Positions 32,222 to 42,633 of a stretch of DNA of 64,000 bases are shown here, piece after piece; the first letter of the stretch is position 1, and the number at the start of each line of letters is the position of its first letter. The notes under the pieces were generated by a model. It had not been told where the DNA came from, searched no databases, and saw only the letters and a list, made by a program, of their open reading frames with translations. Made by a program: the position numbers and the translations under genes. Location: assembly GCF_905147365.1 (NCBI RefSeq), contig NC_056427.1, forward strand, positions 3,477,001 to 3,541,000, written 5' to 3'. The DNA comes from Aricia agestis. Taxonomy: Eukaryota > Arthropoda > Insecta > Lepidoptera > Lycaenidae.

Positions 32222-32264
<43 letters not shown>
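32222..32264. repeat. (TA)n microsatellite
   Basis: About 43 bp of TA directly precede a truncated SINE-A copy (32268-32416, inverted). Confidence 0.95.
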
Positions 32265-32265
<1 letters not shown>

Positions 32266-32267
32266 TT

Positions 32268-32416
32268 CCGTCGCCTAGGTAGGGGATTGGGCCTCCGGTA
32301 AACTCACTCACTCGGCGAAACACAGCGCTAGCACTGTTTCACGCCGGTTTTCTGTAAGAACGTGGTATTTCTCCGGTCGAGCCGGCCCATTCGTGCCGAA
32401 GCATGGCTCTCCCACG
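32268..32416 (-). mobile_element. SINE-A copy, tail lost
   Basis: It retains tcctcggtaaactcactcac-like sequence, the palindrome and head. The tail is replaced by (TA)n. Confidence 0.8.
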
Positions 32417-32754
32417 TATATGGGGGATATTTGAAAAAGTGTCCAGCTGTACGCAGTAAATAACAGTTGAAAAATCCTCCAAGAGTGGCGCCAGCTGCAG
32501 CATAGGGTATGGAATGAATGTAGCCGTTGGTGACAAAATATAAATTGAAGTATATTAAAATATAACCTAAAAGAGCTGAAATAAAAGCTGCTAGATGATT
32601 TAAAATTTACCCTGTTGCTACTGTAGCGCCACCCTAATTTAACGCATTTCAGCGGACACTTTTTACATACAGAGATAGTTCTCCTCCATCTACACTTAGG
32701 ATAAAAAAATATTCGTAATGTGCGCCGGTTACTATTTCATAATTGGAGTTTCAT

Positions 32755-33010
32755 TGGCGTGAAACAGCGCTTGCGCTGTGTTTCGCCGAGTGAGTGAGTT
32801 TACCGGAGGCCCAATCCCCTAACCTATTCCCTTCCCCTCCCTACCTTCCCCTGTTCCCTTCCCGTCCCTCCCCTATTACCCCATTTCCCTCTTAAAAGGC
32901 CGGCAACGCACTTGCAGCTCTTCTGATGCTGCGAGTGTCCATGGGCGATGGATGTTGCTTTCCATCAGGTGACCCGTTTGCTCGTTTGCCCCCTTATTTC
33001 ATAAAAAAAA
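32755..33010 (+). mobile_element. SINE-A copy, head truncated
   Basis: It starts at ggcgtgaaacagcgcttgcg and runs to the poly-A tail. Confidence 0.85.
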
Positions 33011-33189
33011 AATACTTTGTCGTAATTCGCTAATTTATTTTCATAATGAAAGAAGAGTTCAAATTTTTTGTTTGAGTTTGTTTTAAGATTTAGATATTGA
33101 TGTTTTATCTACACTATCTACGTATGTTCACTACGCAAATAAATTAGTAGCGTAATATTATTAGATACATCATGTACATAATAATAAGA

Positions 33190-33360
33190 AACTAGCTGAC
33201 CCGGCAAATGTTGTTTTGTCATATAAATTATTTCTAACTAGTGAATATAAAAAGTTGATAAAAACCTATTCTCAGGCCTAAAGAATGTACCTACACATAT
33301 ACAAAATTTCATTATAAAATCGGTTGAGGCGTTTTAGAGGAGTTCGCCCACAAACACTGT
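33190..33360 (+). repeat. Repeat starting actagctgacccggcaaatg
   Basis: The complementary sequence is at 23590-23715 (acaacattgccgggtcagctagt), in inverted orientation. In that orientation the end is CTAG followed by T. Confidence 0.65.
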
Positions 33361-33384
33361 GGTCTGTGACACAAGAATTTTATA

Positions 33385-33596
33385 CAGGCGTAACAAAACA
33401 AACCAGCACTGAAACACCAAATTTTCACGTTTGTATGAGCGAGCGCCCGAGCGTCACGACTTTCCCCATAAAAAAGTGAAAAAATAAAATTGTCTTTCAG
33501 CGCTGCCACTTTCACAGTGAACTCTCTATAAGTAACACGTACACACCGTGAAGTATTATCAGTTATCACTTAGATTTGTTACACCTTGTATCAGAT
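33385..33596. mobile_element. Foldback MITE (gtaacaaaa ends)
   Basis: The right half is complete (tttcagcgctgccactttca...ttgttacaccttgta); the left half is shortened. Confidence 0.7.
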
Positions 33597-33661
33597 GTAT
33601 TGACATCGTGGCGGTTTACTTTCTTAAAGTTGGTTTAAAAATATCACACATTGCAAGAAAG

Positions 33662-33935
33662 ACGACCTCTGTGGCTCAGTGGTGCGCGCGTTGGTAGCTC
33701 AAGCCGGGGGTCGCGGGTTCGAATCCCGCCGACGGAACAAAAATATTTTCAAAGTTCCTGGGTCATGGATGTGTATTAAATATGTGTATCATATAATAAA
33801 AATCTTAAATATATGTATAGTATAAAAAGTATTAAATATATATCCATTGTCTGTCTGTAACACAAGTCCTTTAGGTACTTAGCACGGGGCCAGACTGACG
33901 TGGTGTGAAGCGTCCATAGATATTATTATTATTAT
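33662..33935 (+). mobile_element. tRNA-derived SINE, type 2
   Basis: The head has pol III boxes (A-like gtggctcagtggtgcg, B-like gggttcgaatccc), an unrelated body, and ends in attattattattat. Acceptor-stem pairing is lacking, so it is not a tRNA gene. Confidence 0.8.
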
Positions 33936-34020
33936 ATTATTTGATTGTATTTTTTTGTGTTTGCTTCTACGAATAATAAAAACTAAGGAAATGTAACTTC
34001 CATTTATTACTTCAAAGTTC

Positions 34021-34215
34021 AAGCCCGTCACAGACTTAGCTATAATATAATATATTAATATACCGTACTATAATATAAGTATATTATAATAGCTACCAGA
34101 AATATATATTATAGCTGAGTGTGCGGTCACGCGAAAATTAGTATAGAAAATATATAGTAATATGCCTAGCTATAAAAATATTAATATAAATTATAGCTAA
34201 GTCTGTGACGGGCTT
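34021..34215. mobile_element. MITE with agcccgtcacagacttagct ends
   Basis: The left end is at 34022 and the right inverted end is agctaagtctgtgacgggct. The centre is A+T-rich. Confidence 0.8.
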
Positions 34216-34305
34216 TAGCGGTTTTGAATCATGTTCCTTTTCGCACACTAAAATATGGCAATAGCAATGAAACACGCACTCAAAACGAAATAAAGCCGTT
34301 GACAT

Positions 34306-34575
34306 GGGCGTACCCAGGTTCTGGTGCCAGGGGGGGGGGTCACCCAGGTTCTGGGCCAGGGGGGAGGCAAATCAGATTTTTCATAAGCTAGGTGTTTATA
34401 AAGAATAAAAAATTTATAATTTTTAGTTGTAAAAATATTGTATTGCAAACAAATGGCAAAAATTCGTTCTTAATTTTTAATTTTTATAGATAAAAGTACT
34501 AGATAATATACTTAGTAGGAACGTCAACATGCTCCAGGGGGGGGGCCGCTGCCCCCCCCTCGGTACGCCCATGGC
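34306..34575 (-). repeat. Inverted copy of the poly-C-ended element at 3684
   Basis: The same ends (catgggcgtacccagg and ggtacgcccatgg) and the same A+T centre lie in the opposite orientation. Confidence 0.75.
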
Positions 34576-34789
34576 CGTTGATATTAATTGTCACTTCTAT
34601 ATTTACACAAAATTGTGTACCGAATACATGCATAAAGTATGCATGTATTCGGGCCACATTTTGTAGACTCACGGACAATTTTTTTGACACAGTCTTTCTT
34701 AGTTTATATTATTCGTAGGAATCGTAGGTTTGCTTGTTTAAATCGAAGAAGTAGAAGCTCCAACTACTGGATTGAATACGATGCACCTG

Positions 34790-34882
34790 CAGTTCCTCTG
34801 ATTTTGCGAGTGTCCATGGGCGACGGTAGTTGCTTTCAATCAGGTGACCCGTTTGCTTGTTTGCCCCCTTATTTCATAGAAA
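34790..34882 (+). mobile_element. SINE-A/LINE tail fragment
   Basis: Only the 3' tail from cacctgcagttcctctgat to the A-rich end is present. Confidence 0.75.
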
Positions 34883-34896
34883 AAAGACCACTAGAA

Positions 34897-34948
34897 AAGT
34901 TTATATTGATGCCCCAATGCGTGGGCATTGGGGCATCAATATAAACTT
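34897..34948. repeat. Perfect hairpin, 24-bp arms
   Basis: tttatattgatgccccaatg and its exact complement are separated by gtgg. Confidence 0.9.
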
Positions 34949-35371
34949 CATTGCTCGGCGAACGGTACATTTTTGCATTATTATCTTTGCTCTATCCGGG
35001 ACTGATATTTTTCCCATAACAATTTTTTTTCAAAATGTTGAATCCTGAAGGGGTCAGACAGACGAACTTTCGTATTGATAATGTTAGTATTGATTTGGAA
35101 ACTGGATATACCCAAACCTGTATAAAAACTTTCGATTTGCGTAATTCTAAGCTTCTGGGTCAAAATTATTTATAATGCATCCTTATTAATAATAAAATAA
35201 ATGCCAACATAGCTCTGTTAGTTTATCGCTAGATTTAGTTTACAGATTGAGGAGAATACCAAGTGAACTGTAATTCTTTAATATCTGGATGACCTAGTAA
35301 TTTCGCTTGGTATAAAAAATGTGTTAGATACAGACTTCCAAAAAAATCAATTAAGGCAGAAAAACATTTTT

Positions 35372-35685
35372 TTTATGAAAGAAGGGGGCAAACGAGCAAA
35401 CGGGTCACCTGATGGAAAGCAACTTCCATCGCCCATGGACACTCGCAGCATCAGAAGAGCTGCAGGTGCGTTGCCGGCCTTTTAAGAGGGAATAGGGTAA
35501 TAGGGGAGGGTAGGGATGGGAAGGGAAGGGAATAGGGGAGGATAGGGAAGGGAATTGGGCCTCCGGTAAACTCACTCACTCGGCGAAACACAGCGCAAGC
35601 GCTGTTTCACGCCGGTTTTCTGTGAGAACGTGGTATTTCTCCGGTCGAGCCGGCCCATTCGTGCCGAAGCATGGCTCTCCCACGT
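35372..35685 (-). mobile_element. SINE-A copy, full length
   Basis: An inverted copy with all landmarks. Confidence 0.87.
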
Positions 35686-36013
35686 ATTAATTGGCCCTAA
35701 CCTATCTAGATTGATTTTTCATCTCCAAAACCATACAAAATTATTGAAACCATAAAAAACACAAAATTTCATCGAAAGCGTTAGACCCGCTACCGAGATC
35801 GTTGGTATAAATAAATTAATATAAAAGTATTGCTCATTAATTATAAGAATTTATTAGTAATATTAGTATAGATATTCAACTAAAATCTCTGCATTATTTA
35901 TTGTAAAGCAAGTCTTTCGGTCACTTCGTTTTGTTATATTATAAACCACATTATAAACTTTGTAAAATGCATAAAGTTAATATATTCAGCTAGGTATATT
36001 AACTTTATGGTAA

Positions 36014-36304
36014 AACATAAAGTTAATATACCTAGCGGAAAGCTTCTCTAGAAAGAAAGGCCTGAGCAAGAGAGATATACTATCAGTAACACTGCGTGGT
36101 AAAAAGAGACGTGTGATACATGACAGCAGCACTCTTTTTTGACGTCCAGTCGGCACGTGCCGCACGTTGACAATTTAATCTCATAGAATTCATGTTCAAT
36201 CATGCTTGTGTAAGTGTATACGTACACACAAAGAGAAACCAATTTCGGTTTCGTTTGACAGCTCGAGATTGTTGCTCTATTCCGCTAGATATATTAACTT
36301 TATA
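36014..36304. mobile_element. TTAA-type MITE, second copy
   Basis: It has the same inverted ends (ataaagttaatatacctagc) and the same body as the copy at 53610. A stretch just to the left (35965-36010) repeats the terminal sequence several times. Confidence 0.8.
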
Positions 36305-37086
36305 GTAAAATGACTTTCGGAAAATGCAGAAAACATTCGAAGTAAGTTTTAACCACAGCTTTTTTTGAAATTTCCGCCTCTCGAAAATTAATGCTTGCAC
36401 AGGAAAATACTTATATTAATCCTCATTTACTTACTCTATCAAGGTAATATAATATGTGCTAATACCCTTTAATAGTAGGTTTATGTCGGTAACACTTAAA
36501 AGATAATCAAGTAGGTAGGCAAGCCATCATTATGTTTTTAGTGCATATTACTAGTAGGCCAATTCCTTGGCTTGAGTCAAAAAAGTTTTAGAACCGCTGG
36601 TCCTAATTACAGGTATACTTTAAACCAGCGATTCTCAAACTTTTTTTGTGGTGGAACCCTTTTAGGAATCAGTTTTGACGGACTTTCTAAAAATATTCTT
36701 GTATTTGAATTAATTGTCTCCATGCTGGTGTCTGACGACATTTCTAAAATAAATTTATGTAGCGCTCGAGGAGCACCTACAAGACCTTTGCAGAGCCCCA
36801 GGGAGAAAACATTGAGAATAAGTACGGTAGTTGATTTTAACGAAACAATCTTGCAATAATAATAATACGGTTAGTAATAAGGTTGCCTGGAAGAAACCGC
36901 TTTCAGCGGTAAGACCGCCTGTTTGTACAGGTTCCTATACTGTTTTATTTGAAATTGTAATTTAATTAGTTTGAATAAATAAAGAATTTTCTATCTTTCT
37001 ATCTAATTCCTATCTTACGCATCTCTCAAAGTATCTCCAACCCATCTTAATCGGTTCAACCGTTTAGGAACCACATAACACCAGTA

Positions 37087-37354
37087 GCCTTAGCACGGCC
37101 ACCAGTAGAAATGCGAAAGTATGGACAAACTGTGGAAATAAACTAAAGATACCGTTCCGATCTTTACCGCGGCCATTCGCGACCGACAAAAATTCAATTA
37201 AAATGCCACTTTATGACAGACTATAGTCTGTATATGTCATAGAGTAGGATATTATTTGAATTTTTAGGACTAAAAAGAACGGAACGCTACCTTAAGTTTA
37301 TCTCCACAGTTTGTCCATACTTTCGCATTTCTACTGGTGGCCATGCTTAGGCTA
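37087..37354. mobile_element. Foldback element with cgaaagtatggacaaactgt arms
   Basis: The arms near 37110-37150 and 37300-37345 are inverted, with the accgacaaaaattcaa words of the 215-415 element in the centre. Confidence 0.75.
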
Positions 37355-37790
37355 CAAGTACTGTGGTGTACACCACGGTAATAAGCCTGAGTGGTATCCT
37401 TTTCTACAAAAGACATAACAATACACTACTCGTATGGCTGACCCATAAGCACTATGAAGATGTCCCCATAGTTTACGTCCTTACGTTATGCATACCTACT
37501 GTCTTATCACCGTGTCTCATGTATTATTCCTTCTTTTTTTATTTTCTCTTTTTTTATAATTTTCTGTCTTGCGTAAGTATGTGATGTTTTTAATTTCCTT
37601 TCTTTGTATTGTAACCTATTCATTGATTGTAACGTTTAATTTATTATTGTAATGCTGTGTCATATTGTCGAATAAACATTATTATTATTATTATTTAAGG
37701 GCGTTCGCCCACTGCGACCTTTAGTAGCGATGCAGCCGCGCGACTATGAAGCGCACGAACTGCATCACTACTGTATCAATGCAAATAATA

Positions 37791-37944
37791 TAGTCTGTCA
37801 AAGAGTGAAGAAATTAAAAAGTGGCAACATCGTAGTGTCATCCCTTTTTTCTTAGATTGATTTGTATTTTCATTCATTCATTTGAAAGGGATGACACGAC
37901 GATGTTGCCACTTTTTGATTTCTTCACTTTTTTGACATACTATA
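37791..37944. mobile_element. Short hairpin MITE
   Basis: aaaaagtggcaacatcg and its complement, with gtgaagaaat and tttcttcac on the outer sides, form arms of about 60 bp. Confidence 0.8.
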
Positions 37945-38339
37945 GGAGGTACTAATTATGTATTCTGTCATCTGTGCTATAGGTGTTGCATCGCTACAAA
38001 AAAAAAAAATATCCACAGCCGAACATAATATAACCTCCTCCTTTTTGGAAGTCGGTTAAAAAGTCGCAATGGGCGCACGGCCTAAGAGTGAACAGACGGA
38101 CAAACTTTCTTATTTAAAATATTAGTTAGTATATTATCGTCCTTAAAGTGCACACGATCGGGTAAGGTGCATAAAAACAAGTTTGACTTGTTTGCCAAAA
38201 TAAGGTTTTGGTGAAACGCAGGTTGTAAGTTACACAATACACAATCATAATATTATCCTTACTGATATTATAAATGCGAAAATGTGTCTGTCTGTCTGTA
38301 TTTTACCTCTTCACGCCCAAACCGCTGAACCAATTTTGC

Positions 38340-38487
38340 TTTCGGCAAGCGTCCCAGCGTCACGAGTTTTCTCATAGTGGAAAAAAATTTTGGTCTTTCA
38401 GAGCTGCTACTTTCACAGTGAACTCTCTACAAGGAACACATACAAACCCTAAAGTATTATCACTTAGTTTTGTTACACTCTGTAGTT
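38340..38487 (+). mobile_element. Foldback MITE half, fused to a Helitron-like 5' end
   Basis: The Helitron-like start (38264-38342) passes into ggcaagcgtcccagcgtcac and the right half of the gtaacaaaa MITE. Confidence 0.7.
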
Positions 38488-38603
38488 TTAACAAAATAAA
38501 TGTATGTATATTTTTAGTAATTTAACATTGAAATCCTAATACTTACTCATATAAAACTCTCATAAAAATTCCAAAGATTTATAAGATTAAGAAAACACTT
38601 TTA

Positions 38604-38938
38604 TACGTGGGAGAGCCATGCTTCGGCACGAATGGGCCGGCTCGACCGGATAAATACCACGTTCTCACAGATAACCGGCGTGAAACAGCGCTTGCGCTGT
38701 GTTTCGCTGAGTGAGTGAGTTTACCGGAGGGCCAATCCCCTAACCCCTACCCTATTCCCTTCCCTACCCTCAACTATTTCCTTCCCTTCCCTACCCTCCC
38801 CTATTACCCTATTCCCTCTTAAAAGGTCGGCAACGCACTTGCAGCTCTTCTGATGCTGCGTGTGTCAATGGGCGACGGAAGTTGCTTTCCATCAGGTGAC
38901 CCGTTTGCTCGTTTGCCCCCTTATTTCATAAAAAAAAA
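38604..38938 (+). mobile_element. SINE-A copy, full length
   Basis: Head, palindrome, long pyrimidine block and poly-A tail are all present. Confidence 0.87.
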
Positions 38939-40146
38939 CTTTTTTAACGTCGAAATAAGGCTTAAGCATATTTGGATAAAACTCAATTTTTTGCACAACC
39001 TACATTTTTTTATCAAACGCCTTTATTTTAATATTCTTCTAAATGTTTACTAATATACGATCACGACATCACATCAAGATATTTTATGTATAGTATTTGG
39101 GGGTCCGGACCCCCCCATTACTGTCCATCTTGTGAAAATAAATACTGTGGAGCGTATTACTTTTTTTAATAAATATATTCAACATCCCGATTTCCGATAC
39201 TTATTCAAATTTTAAAAAATACTTTTGATTTCCTAAACAACCAACTCGCACTTGGCCGTTTTTTATGTTACGGACCCCCCTTACAAAAGCTATATATACG
39301 CCCGTGACCAAAATGTACACAATATTTGCAATAAAATGTACACAACATCTGCAACAAAATATATACACAACATTCGCAACAAATTGTACACAATATTCGC
39401 AACAAAATGTATGACAATGAAACTTACATTCTGCGAAACCATCTCACTACTCTGCCATCACAAGACTGACTTATATCAGAACGAGTTTAAGACGCAATCA
39501 CGGAAAATGAACGGGATTTCACCGAACACACATAAAACTTAGTTTTATAAAACTTAGTTCCCATTGAACGCGTTCATGCTGCGACGTGAATCTCGTTTTG
39601 TTTCGATTGGATATCACAAACTTCTTTTGATCGCGATTATTAAATCTAAGTTTACGTGACGTCACGCGATTATTTTACATGTTTTCATCATTTTAAAGCC
39701 TTTTCACGTCAATTTAACTACAAAATAGCAAGAAACGATACATAAACTTACAAACGCATGTGTCAAAACTGTCATCTTGACATTTCTTTTGTCTATGTTT
39801 TTCGTTCCGCCATGAGTCATGACAAGGCTTGAACGGGTTTTATGACGTTAAACTTCGGACTTTGGGCGTTCAGAAGATAAAACTCGGATTTGCTGTGAAC
39901 GTGTTCAGTTTATGCTAGTGAAATGCATTTCGATCGCGTTTATACGTTTTGAACCGGTTCAGAGTGCTTTGAACGCGTTCTATTTCTTTGGTGAAATCGC
40001 CCCTTAAGGAAAGATAATGAAGAATGGATAATAATTTTTTTGTCTCCCGAAGAGGCAAATTTTAAATTTTTGGCAGTGCTACCAATATGCAAGACAAAAA
40101 TTCGGTATTGTAAAATGCATACAAATTTTGTCTTTACTATATTTTT

Positions 40147-40302
40147 TAGGGTTCCGTACCCAAAGGGTAAAAACGGGACCCTATTACTGAGACTTCGATG
40201 TCTGTCCGTCTGTCCGTCAAAAACACAATTTTTTACTGTTTTTGCTCTATAATGGTACGGAATCCTTTGTGCGCGAGTCCAACTCGCACTTGGCCGATTA
40301 TT
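40147..40302 (+). repeat. Short copy of the ccgtaccc / ttggccgatt repeat
   Basis: It begins agggttccgtacccaaaggg and ends actcgcacttggccgatta. Confidence 0.8.
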
Positions 40303-40390
40303 TATGCTTAGAATAGGTACTTTTCAAGAAACCGAAGTAACAACATGTTTTGGAGAGGTAACAGGCAGATTAGTACTTTAATAGCATTTT

Positions 40391-40673
40391 TTCATGAAAT
40401 AAGGGGGACAACGAACAAACGGGTCACCTGATGGAAAGCAACTTGCGTCGCCCATGGACACTCGCAACATCAGATGAGCTGCAGGTGCGTTGCCGGCCTT
40501 TTAAGAGGGAATAGGGGAGGGTAAGGAAGGGAAAAGAAAAGGGTAGGGAAGGGAATAGGGTAGGGGATTGGGACTCCGGTAAACTCACTCACTTGGCGCT
40601 GGTTTTTGTGAGCCCGTGGTATTTCTCCGGTCGAGCCGGCCCATTCATGCCGAAGCATTACTCTACCACGTAA
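40391..40673 (-). mobile_element. SINE-A copy, inverted
   Basis: The central palindrome is deleted; head and tail are present. Confidence 0.83.
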
Positions 40674-40989
40674 AATTTTTAATATGACTAAAGCGCTCAT
40701 AGAGGCATTGGGGCGCCTCGCTAAAAACATGACTCTACTAGTCACATTCGGTTAAAACACAACGGAACTGCTTGCTACTTAGCTGAGTTATCTTATATTA
40801 TTCTTATCAATTTGTTTATAGAGCCTTTACAGAGAAATAGAGACATTGAAACAATAACAAGGTAACATAATGATACTGTGGCCTAAAGACACAAATAAAT
40901 TCATAACTAATATTATAGACAAGAGGACGACAAACAGACAGACAGATAGACGGACAGACACACTTTCGCAATTTATAATATTAGTATGG

Positions 40990-41262
40990 AAGTATGTGTG
41001 AGAATAATGCGTGGTGGCCAAAGGAAGATCTGCCGACCGAGTGGGCTCCGGCCCACTCGGTCGGCAGGCAGGTCACAGTGAAGTTGCTGCACGGGATCCA
41101 GTGAGTCGGATAGTGGCCGTGCAGGGCCGATGCTACGTGCTGACCAGGAAATATGAGCTCTGCTTGCTGACCGGTCGAACATGCTTGGTCCGCACACAAT
41201 GGGTCGGCGGTCCGGACATAGGTCCGGAAGCAGACCGCAGTCCGTCATTTGGTGAGTGGTGA
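40990..41262 (+). repeat. GC-rich repeat related to 59010-59180
   Basis: ggaagatctgccgaccgag and nearby words resemble gtagatcttccgaccgagcg at 59058. A ccgaccgagtgggc hairpin sits at 41034-41066. The type is uncertain; an LTR remnant is one possibility. Confidence 0.45.
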
Positions 41263-41416
41263 CCCTTGATCTAGATATTTATAACCCCCGATAAATAAGA
41301 GGGGTGTTATAAGTTGAAAGTGTCTGTGGACTCTAGTTTCTTTTGTTTGACAGCTGAAATGATCGAGAGTTTTCTGTAGTTTATCATCATCAGCCTGCTA
41401 ATTGCTGGAAAATTTC

Positions 41417-41627
41417 AGGGCCCTTCCACACGACGTTTTTTTACGCTCGTTTGTATCGATACAAACGCAAGTTGAAGGCTCAGCAAACGGAAGGAAGCCG
41501 ACACGTTTTAAACTTTTAATATCTGCCAAAACGCGATGAAAACACGCTGTAGACGAGCGCATGAAACACGCGTCGTCAGTGCGCAAAAAATACGTCGTGT
41601 GGAATTTTCACAGTGAAAAGGCCCCTA
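41417..41627. mobile_element. MITE with ggcccttccacacgacg ends
   Basis: The left end has cttccacacgacgt and the right end tacgtcgtgtggaa, then aaaaggcccc. Confidence 0.75.
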
Positions 41628-42052
41628 TGGGCTTCTTGATTTATTCTTGATTGACCTATTTGTCATTATTTAAGTAAGTTTTTTAACAAAACTGGGAATC
41701 TTGAATCCAATCCTTTAAGATCCTGAAATTTAGCCTGAAAAATCAGCTCATCTGCAATACCTCATCGCTCTATGTACTGCGTACACATTTCGGCACTGTG
41801 TCTTCTAAATGAGTAGAAACTTTTTTCTGTGTATGCTAATATTGTATGCGAAAACACATATCAATTAATGATTTATTGGGACAATCAATATGACACTTGA
41901 AGACAACTACAATAGTTGGTGACCATGATTTTGTAAAATTACGGATAAAGAAACATTTTTGAATAATTTTGTATAAAGTATATTTTTTATAATTCATAGC
42001 TAATAATTTAATTTACATGTGATATTTTAATATAAATATGATGGTACAAAAT

Positions 42053-42565
42053 CCTTACTAATATTCTAAATGCGAAAGTGTGTCTGTCGGTGACCTTATA
42101 CGTGGGAGAGCCATGCTTCGGCACGAATGGGCCGGCTCGACCGGATAAATACCACGTTCTCACAGAAAACTGGCGTGAAACAGCGGTTGCGCTGTGTTTC
42201 GCCGAGTGAGTGAGTTTACCGGAGGCCCAATCCCCTAACCCCTACTCTATTCCCTTCCCTACCCTCCCCTATTACCCTATTCCCTCTTAAAAGGCCGGCA
42301 ACGCACTTGCAGCTCTTCTGATGCTGCGAGTGTCCATGGGCGACGGAAGTTGCTTTCCATCAGGTGACCCGTTTGCTCGTTTGCCCCCTTATTTCATAAA
42401 ATAAAAATAAAAAAACCTCTTCACGTCCAAACGACTAAATCGATTATGGTAACATTTTGTATTGAGATACTCTGAGTCCTGGGAAAGGAACTAATTACTT
42501 TTTAACCCAGAAAAATGAACGAATTTTGGCGCAAAGGAGTTGCTGCCTGCGGGCGTCATCTAGTT
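42053..42565 (+). mobile_element. Helitron-like repeat split by a SINE-A copy
   Basis: The 5' end (tactaatattctaaatgcg) is at 42057-42096, SINE-A occupies 42099-42405, and the rest (cttcacgtccaaacgactaa to gggcgtcatctag) follows. Confidence 0.83.
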
Positions 42566-42584
42566 TAATTAATAATAAAACAAT

Positions 42585-42590
42585 TTTAAT
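42585..42590 (-). other. Possible polyadenylation signal of gene C
   Basis: ATTAAA on the minus strand occurs 44 bp after the stop codon of gene C, just before a Helitron-like repeat end. Confidence 0.35.
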
Positions 42591-42633
42591 ATAATAACTA
42601 TAATAATTATAATATTAACATAATATACAATAT

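Larger units (their letters stand above)
30089..42633. other. Repeat-filled interval between genes B and C
   Basis: No exon of the transporter genes or any other gene is recognised. The 12.5 kb contain SINE, LINE-tail, Helitron-like and MITE copies listed separately. The unknown first exon of gene B should lie somewhere here, but I cannot place it. Confidence 0.6.

Noticed and set aside
33662..33738. tRNA-like sequence
   Set aside because: Head of a second tRNA-derived SINE; stems do not close as in a real tRNA gene.
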